Positions 5,858 to 7,032 of a DNA stretch of 7,032 nucleotides are shown here, in pieces (position 1 is the stretch's first letter; each line of letters starts with the position of its first letter). The notes under the pieces were generated by a model. The model had not been told where the DNA came from, ran no database searches, and saw nothing but the letters and a program-made list of their open reading frames with translations. The translations under genes were made by a program, and so were the position numbers. The stretch is from the NCBI GenBank assembly GCA_900543055.1, contig UQQI01000064.1:1-7032 (forward strand), read 5' to 3'. The DNA comes from an uncultured Mollicutes bacterium (GTDB lineage: Bacteria > Bacillota_I > Bacilli_A > RF39 > UBA660).

Positions 5858-7032
5858 TAGAATATTTTCCTTTCTCATTTTTTAGTGTTTTATCAAATGA
5901 TGACTCTTCTCTAAAATCACTCTCTGATTCCTTATATTTTTCTTGTTCCTTTTTCTTTTTTTCTTGAAATTTGACATATTCATTTATTAGTACTTCACAT
6001 TGGTCTTTATATTTTATAATAAATGGATTGCCTTCTTCTATTATCATTTTATATATTTTATCTTTATTTTTATTCCAATACTGATTCATTTTTGTTCCAT
6101 TACTGAACAATAATGAATTTCTTCTAGGCATTATTTTGTTGTCATTTTCTTTCATTACTTGTAAGTACTCTAATAGTTTTTCTTCTTCGGTTATCTTTGT
6201 CTCTGACTTTTCTTGAAATTTTATATATTCACTTATTAGTACTTCGTATTGTTCTTTATATTGTACAACAAATGGATTACCTTCTTCCATTATCATCTGG
6301 TATATTTTATCTTTATTATTATTCCAATATCCACCCATTTTTGTTCCGTCACTAAACAATGCTGGACTGCTTTTAGGTATTATGTTGTTGTCATTATCTT
6401 TCATTGCTTGTAAATATTCTAATAATTTTTCTTCTTCTGTAATCTTTATCTCTTGCTTTTCTTGATAACTATTATATTCTTTAATTAGTACTTCACATTG
6501 GTCTTTATATTGTACAACAAATGTATTACCTTCTTCTGTTATCATTTTATATATTTTATCTTTATTATTCCAATACGGATTCATTTTTGTTCCGTCACTA
6601 AACAATAATGAACTTCTTTTAGGCATTATTTTGTTGTCATTTTCTTTCATTGCCTTTAAGTACTCTAATAATTTTTCTTCATCTCCCAGACCCTTTTTAT
6701 TATATTCTTTAATTAGTACTTCGTATTGTTCTTTATATTGTACAACAAATGGATTACTTTCTTCTATTACCATCTGGTATATTTTATCTTTGTTAGCATT
6801 CCAATAGCTTCCCATTTTTGTTCCGTCACTAAATAATAATGAACTGCTTTGAGGTATTATTTTGTTGTCATTATCTTTCATTGCTTGTAAGTACTCTAAT
6901 AATTTTTCTTCTTCACTTAGTTGCTTTTTATCATATTCTTTAATTAGTACTTCACATTGATCTTTATATTTTATAATAAATGGATTACTTTCTTCTATTA
7001 CCATCTGGTATATTTTATCTTTGTTAGCATTC
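5835..7032 (-). CDS. Tandem-repeat protein, possibly helicase-associated (HA)-like repeats, 5' end outside window
   Basis: The frame is open to the right edge, so the true start lies beyond position 7032; the ATG at 7004 is a repeat residue, not the start. At least 398 residues are visible. They consist of units of 76-83 residues. Each has EEEKLLEYLQAMKxNDNKI, then a P and a spacer, LFSDGTKMxxYWNxNKDKIY, then MIxEEGNPFxxxYKxQxEVLIxEY. The block 'L-x2-Y/F ... I-P ... DG-x-K-M/L-G-x-W' resembles the helicase-associated domain (Pfam PF03457) found in tandem in some Bacillota proteins; this is recognition from memory, not a search. The last unit lacks the DGTKM half and runs into a Lys/Glu-rich tail of about 45 residues. 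No signal peptide or membrane segment is visible in this part. It overlaps the 89-aa gene by 23 bases. Function is unknown; if HA-like, nucleic-acid binding is the most reasonable guess. Confidence 0.8.
   Translation of the reverse strand, partial: NANKDKIYQMVIEESNPFIIKYKDQCEVLIKEYDKKQLSEEEKLLEYLQAMKDNDNKIIPQSSSLLFSDGTKMGSYWNANKDKIYQMVIEESNPFVVQYKEQYEVLIKEYNKKGLGDEEKLLEYLKAMKENDNKIMPKRSSLLFSDGTKMNPYWNNKDKIYKMITEEGNTFVVQYKDQCEVLIKEYNSYQEKQEIKITEEEKLLEYLQAMKDNDNNIIPKSSPALFSDGTKMGGYWNNNKDKIYQMIMEEGNPFVVQYKEQYEVLISEYIKFQEKSETKITEEEKLLEYLQVMKENDNKIMPRRNSLLFSNGTKMNQYWNKNKDKIYKMIIEEGNPFIIKYKDQCEVLINEYVKFQEKKKKEQEKYKESESDFREESSFDKTLKNEKGKYSNEGKKVL
5868..5873 (-). promoter_or_regulatory. Ribosome binding site choosing the start of the 89-aa gene
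   Basis: AAAGGA on the minus strand, 10 bases before ATG 5857. It lies inside the coding part of the upstream repeat gene, and downstream of the alternative ATG at 5878, so it can serve only the shorter form. Confidence 0.6.
5976..7032 (-). repeat. Coding tandem repeat array, four units plus a half unit
   Basis: Starting each unit at its Met-x-x-Glu-Glu motif, the units cover 7004-6774 (77 aa), 6773-6546 (76 aa), 6545-6297 (83 aa), 6296-6048 (83 aa) and a shortened one from 6047. The end of a further unit (residues NANKDKIYQ) is at 7032-7005, so the array continues outside the window. Size differences lie in the linker after VLIxEY, which is short in units 1 and 2 (KKQLSEEE, KKGLGDEE) and longer in units 3 and 4 (QEKQEIKITEEE, QEKSETKITEEE). 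All changes keep the reading frame. Confidence 0.92.

Noticed and set aside
5976..7032. Regular spaced repeats that might suggest a CRISPR array or intergenic repeat cluster
   Set aside because: The period is about 230-250 bases, the frame stays open across all units and length changes are multiples of three. This is a coding tandem repeat.

Overview
The window is a very AT-rich, tightly packed bacterial segment in which every supported gene lies on the minus strand. TGG encodes Trp and TGA is used as a stop (for example the stop of the 182-aa gene), so the standard bacterial code applies. The gene set dnaG, primary sigma factor, trmK, the low GC and the GGAGG-type ribosome binding sites point to a low-GC Bacillota. 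An uncultured Bacilli lineage close to the Mollicutes or Erysipelotrichia is my guess, from composition and gene content only.

Read in the direction of transcription (right to left), there are three units. (1) 7032-5588: a tandem-repeat protein whose 5' end lies outside the window, overlapping a small helical protein of unknown function. A hairpin terminator containing the last stop codon ends this unit. (2) 5563-1414: a promoter follows at once and drives a four-gene operon: an unknown 182-aa helical protein, dnaG (primase), rpoD/sigA (primary sigma factor) and trmK (tRNA m1A22 methyltransferase). This is the Bacillota form of the macromolecular-synthesis operon. A second, extended -10 promoter candidate sits just before dnaG and supports a TTG start for the primase. 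A terminator overlapping the trmK stop closes the operon. (3) 1414-9: a single gene for an exported, membrane-anchored protein that looks like a beta-propeller, again with its own short promoter region and a terminator at the left edge. The gene often found after trmK in this operon, nif3/yqfO, is absent here.

The conserved operon is ordinary in content: it links replication initiation (primase), transcription (sigma factor) and translation (tRNA modification). The less familiar parts are the repeat protein with its two-unit (A/B) amplification pattern, the small partner that overlaps it, the unknown first gene of the dnaG operon and the surface propeller protein. I see no CRISPR array, transposase, integrase, rRNA or tRNA, and no clear evidence of a new defence or mobile system. 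No stretch longer than 300 bases lacks a gene.
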